This document shows, piece by piece, positions 4,284-5,608 of a stretch of DNA of 5,608 nucleotides. Where the stretch lies: contig JBGTIU010000114.1 of assembly GCA_041745515.1 (NCBI GenBank), positions 1 to 5,608 of the forward strand, written 5' to 3'. The stretch's first letter is position 1, and each line of letters opens with the position of its first letter. Under the pieces are notes generated by a model that had not been told where the DNA came from, did not search any database, and worked only from the letters and a program-made list of their open reading frames with translations. A program made the position numbers and the translations under genes. Source of the stretch: JAKFWF01 sp041745515 (lineage in GTDB: Bacteria; Pseudomonadota; Alphaproteobacteria; Rhizobiales; Hyphomicrobiaceae).

Positions 4284-5608
4284 CCGAAAAGCCCGCACCA
4301 CGGCTCAAACACTCGACTGCACCGGCCGCCGAGGCGTTGCCGATCGTCAAGGGCAGCCATGTCTACCTGATCGATGGCTCGGGTTATATCTTCAGGGCGT
4401 TCCATGCCCTGCCGCCGTTGACGCGACCCTCGGATGGGCTCCCTGTCGGCGCAGTGCACGGCTTCTGCCAGATGCTGTGGAAGCTGATCGGCGACAGCCG
4501 CGCCTCGGACGCACCGACGCACATCGCTGTCATCTTCGATGCCGGCGCGCAGACGTTTCGCAACGACATTTACGACAAGTACAAGGCGCAACGCCCGCCG
4601 CCGCCCGAAGAGTTGATCCCGCAGTTCGGGCTGATCCGCGACGCCGTGCGCGCCTTCAACGTTGCCTGCATCGAGATGGACGGCTTCGAGGCCGACGATT
4701 TGATAGCGACCTACGCTATTGCCGCGCACGCCAAGGGCGGCAATGTGACGATCGTTTCCTCCGACAAAGACCTGATGCAGCTCGTACGGCCGGGCATCGG
4801 CATGCTCGACACGATGAAGAACAAGCGCATCGGCCCCGACGAGGTGATCGAGAAGTTCGGCGTGCCGCCCGACAAGGTGGTCGATGTTCAGTCGCTGGCC
4901 GGCGACAGCGTTGACAACGTGCCGGGAGTGCCGGGCATCGGCATCAAGACGGCCGCAGAGCTGATCAAGGAGTACGGCGATCTCGACGGGCTCTTAGCGC
5001 GTGCGGGCGAGATCAAGCAGCCGAAGCGTCGCGAAAAGCTGATCGAGTTTGCGGAACAGGCGCGCATCTCGCGGCGGCTGGTGCAATTGAAGGACGACGT
5101 CGACGTGAGCCTTCCGGTCGAAGCGTTCGGAGTTACCGAACCGGCGGCCGACCAGCTGCTGGGCTTCCTGCAGTCGATGGAATTCAGCACGCTGACCAAA
5201 AAAATCGCCGGGAGTCTGGGCTCGACCCCTCCGCCGCAACTGCCGAAGTCGGTGGGGTCATCGATCCCGAAGGTATCCGAAAATCTAGCCGGCGCAGGTG
5301 CGGGCGGAACGCCGGCCGCCGGTGCTGCACACGCTGCGGCGGCAGCCACTGCCACGCCGATCGACCGATCTAAGTACGAGGCCGTCACCACGGTAGAACG
5401 CCTCGCGCACTGGGTCGCGCGCGCGCGGGAAACCGGATGCGTCGCGTTCGATACCGAGACTACCAGCCTCGATGCGATGCGAGCCGATCTCGTCGGCTTT
5501 TCGCTCGCCGTTGCACCCGGAGAGGCCTGCTACGTTCCGGTCGGTCACAAGGCCGGCGGCGGTGGCCGATGCCAAACTCGGCTCGACCCGCATGCTGCTG
5601 CAGGTGCA
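4280..5608 (+). CDS. polA: DNA polymerase I, N-terminal part; sequence disrupted near 5555
   Basis: DNA polymerase I fills gaps and removes RNA primers during replication and repair. Residues 24 to about 310 form the 5' nuclease domain: LIDGSGYIFRAFHALPPLTR (30-49), VIFDAG (84-89), EADD (137-140), SSDKD (160-164) and the helix-hairpin-helix GDSVDNVPGVPGIGIKTA (208-225). The expected acidic metal ligands are present (Asp32, Asp87, Glu137, Asp139, Asp140, Asp162, Asp164, Asp209, Asp212). An Ala/Gly/Pro-rich linker covers about 313-362. The 3'-5' exonuclease domain then begins, with the Exo I motif FDTET and catalytic Asp391 and Glu393, so proofreading was probably active in the parent gene. The homologous frame runs to about residue 427. 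The remaining codons to the window edge look out of frame and give nonsense (see the entry at 5553). ATG 4280 is the first start in frame and precedes a conserved N-terminus. It is divergent from the bactofilin gene. Intact relatives have about 930-1030 residues. Confidence 0.9.
   Translation, partial: MTEKPAPRLKHSTAPAAEALPIVKGSHVYLIDGSGYIFRAFHALPPLTRPSDGLPVGAVHGFCQMLWKLIGDSRASDAPTHIAVIFDAGAQTFRNDIYDKYKAQRPPPPEELIPQFGLIRDAVRAFNVACIEMDGFEADDLIATYAIAAHAKGGNVTIVSSDKDLMQLVRPGIGMLDTMKNKRIGPDEVIEKFGVPPDKVVDVQSLAGDSVDNVPGVPGIGIKTAAELIKEYGDLDGLLARAGEIKQPKRREKLIEFAEQARISRRLVQLKDDVDVSLPVEAFGVTEPAADQLLGFLQSMEFSTLTKKIAGSLGSTPPPQLPKSVGSSIPKVSENLAGAGAGGTPAAGAAHAAAAATATPIDRSKYEAVTTVERLAHWVARARETGCVAFDTETTSLDAMRADLVGFSLAVAPGEACYVPVGHKAGGGGRCQTRLDPHAAAGA
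5553..5608 (+). pseudogene. Out-of-frame fragment of the polA C-terminus (motif C region)
   Basis: Read in the frame starting at 5553, the sequence encodes PAAVADAKLGSTRMLLQV, and the last two bases CA fit a following His. In DNA polymerase I this is the stretch leading into motif C (QVHDE), near the end of the palm domain and some 500 residues past the point reached by the upstream frame. The upstream part uses the frame of 4280 and this part is shifted by one base, so the two halves are not one protein as written. Most of the proofreading domain and polymerase motifs A and B are missing between them. The join lies in GC-rich GGCGGCGG sequence. A misassembly at a contig end or a real deletion would both give this picture. 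Confidence 0.7.

Noticed and set aside
4205..4729. Minus-strand 174-residue frame opposite polA
   Set aside because: It is antisense to the conserved 5' nuclease domain of polA; a composition-driven shadow.
5217..5366. Low-complexity Ala/Gly/Pro-rich segment in polA
   Set aside because: Flexible linkers between the nuclease and exonuclease domains are ordinary in alphaproteobacterial Pol I; this is not a repeat element or insertion.
4888..5391. Minus-strand 167-residue frame opposite polA
   Set aside because: Ser/Ala/Pro-rich shadow of the polA nuclease domain and linker, with no independent support.

Overview
The window looks like a chromosomal segment of a GC-rich alphaproteobacterium, most likely of the order Hyphomicrobiales (Rhizobiales). 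The evidence is the pairing of ethylmalonyl-CoA pathway genes (ccr next to an ethylmalonyl-CoA mutase), a DNA polymerase I with an intact proofreading motif at the start of its exonuclease domain, and protein sequences that read like those of Rhizobiales and Rhodobacterales. I have no database search, so genus-level placement is not possible.

Layout from left to right. (1) 1-1509, minus strand: the N-terminal 503 codons of a coenzyme-B12-dependent ethylmalonyl-CoA mutase, cut by the left edge before its B12-binding domain. (2) 1584-1907, minus strand: an unrecognised 107-residue protein with about three membrane segments, 74 bp upstream of the mutase and possibly co-transcribed with it. (3) 1908-2146: a 239-bp divergent control region with promoter-like sequences and a TGC-rich dyad. 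(4) 2147-3463, plus strand: complete crotonyl-CoA carboxylase/reductase. (5) 3464-3514: a short convergent gap with a possible stem-loop. (6) 3515-4165, minus strand: a bactofilin whose C-terminal half looks like a CSPG/NG2 cadherin-like repeat. (7) 4166-4279: a 114-bp divergent gap holding two tiny overlapping reading frames. (8) 4280 to the right edge, plus strand: the N-terminal part of DNA polymerase I, in which the sequence jumps near position 5555 to what reads as the far C-terminal part of the same protein in another frame.

The metabolic genes work together. Crotonyl-CoA carboxylase/reductase makes ethylmalonyl-CoA from crotonyl-CoA, CO2 and NADPH. After epimerisation, ethylmalonyl-CoA mutase rearranges it to methylsuccinyl-CoA. 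These are hallmark steps of the ethylmalonyl-CoA pathway, which replaces the glyoxylate shunt for growth on acetate, C1 or other acetyl-CoA-yielding substrates. The bactofilin and polA genes are a cytoskeletal and a DNA-maintenance gene with no obvious link to that pathway.

The most notable observations are the bactofilin-CSPG fusion, which joins a cytoplasmic polymer domain to a domain type usually found outside cells, and the abrupt polA junction at short GC-rich microhomology. The junction is either a deletion or, more likely, an assembly artefact. I see no CRISPR array, RNA gene, insertion sequence or defence system.
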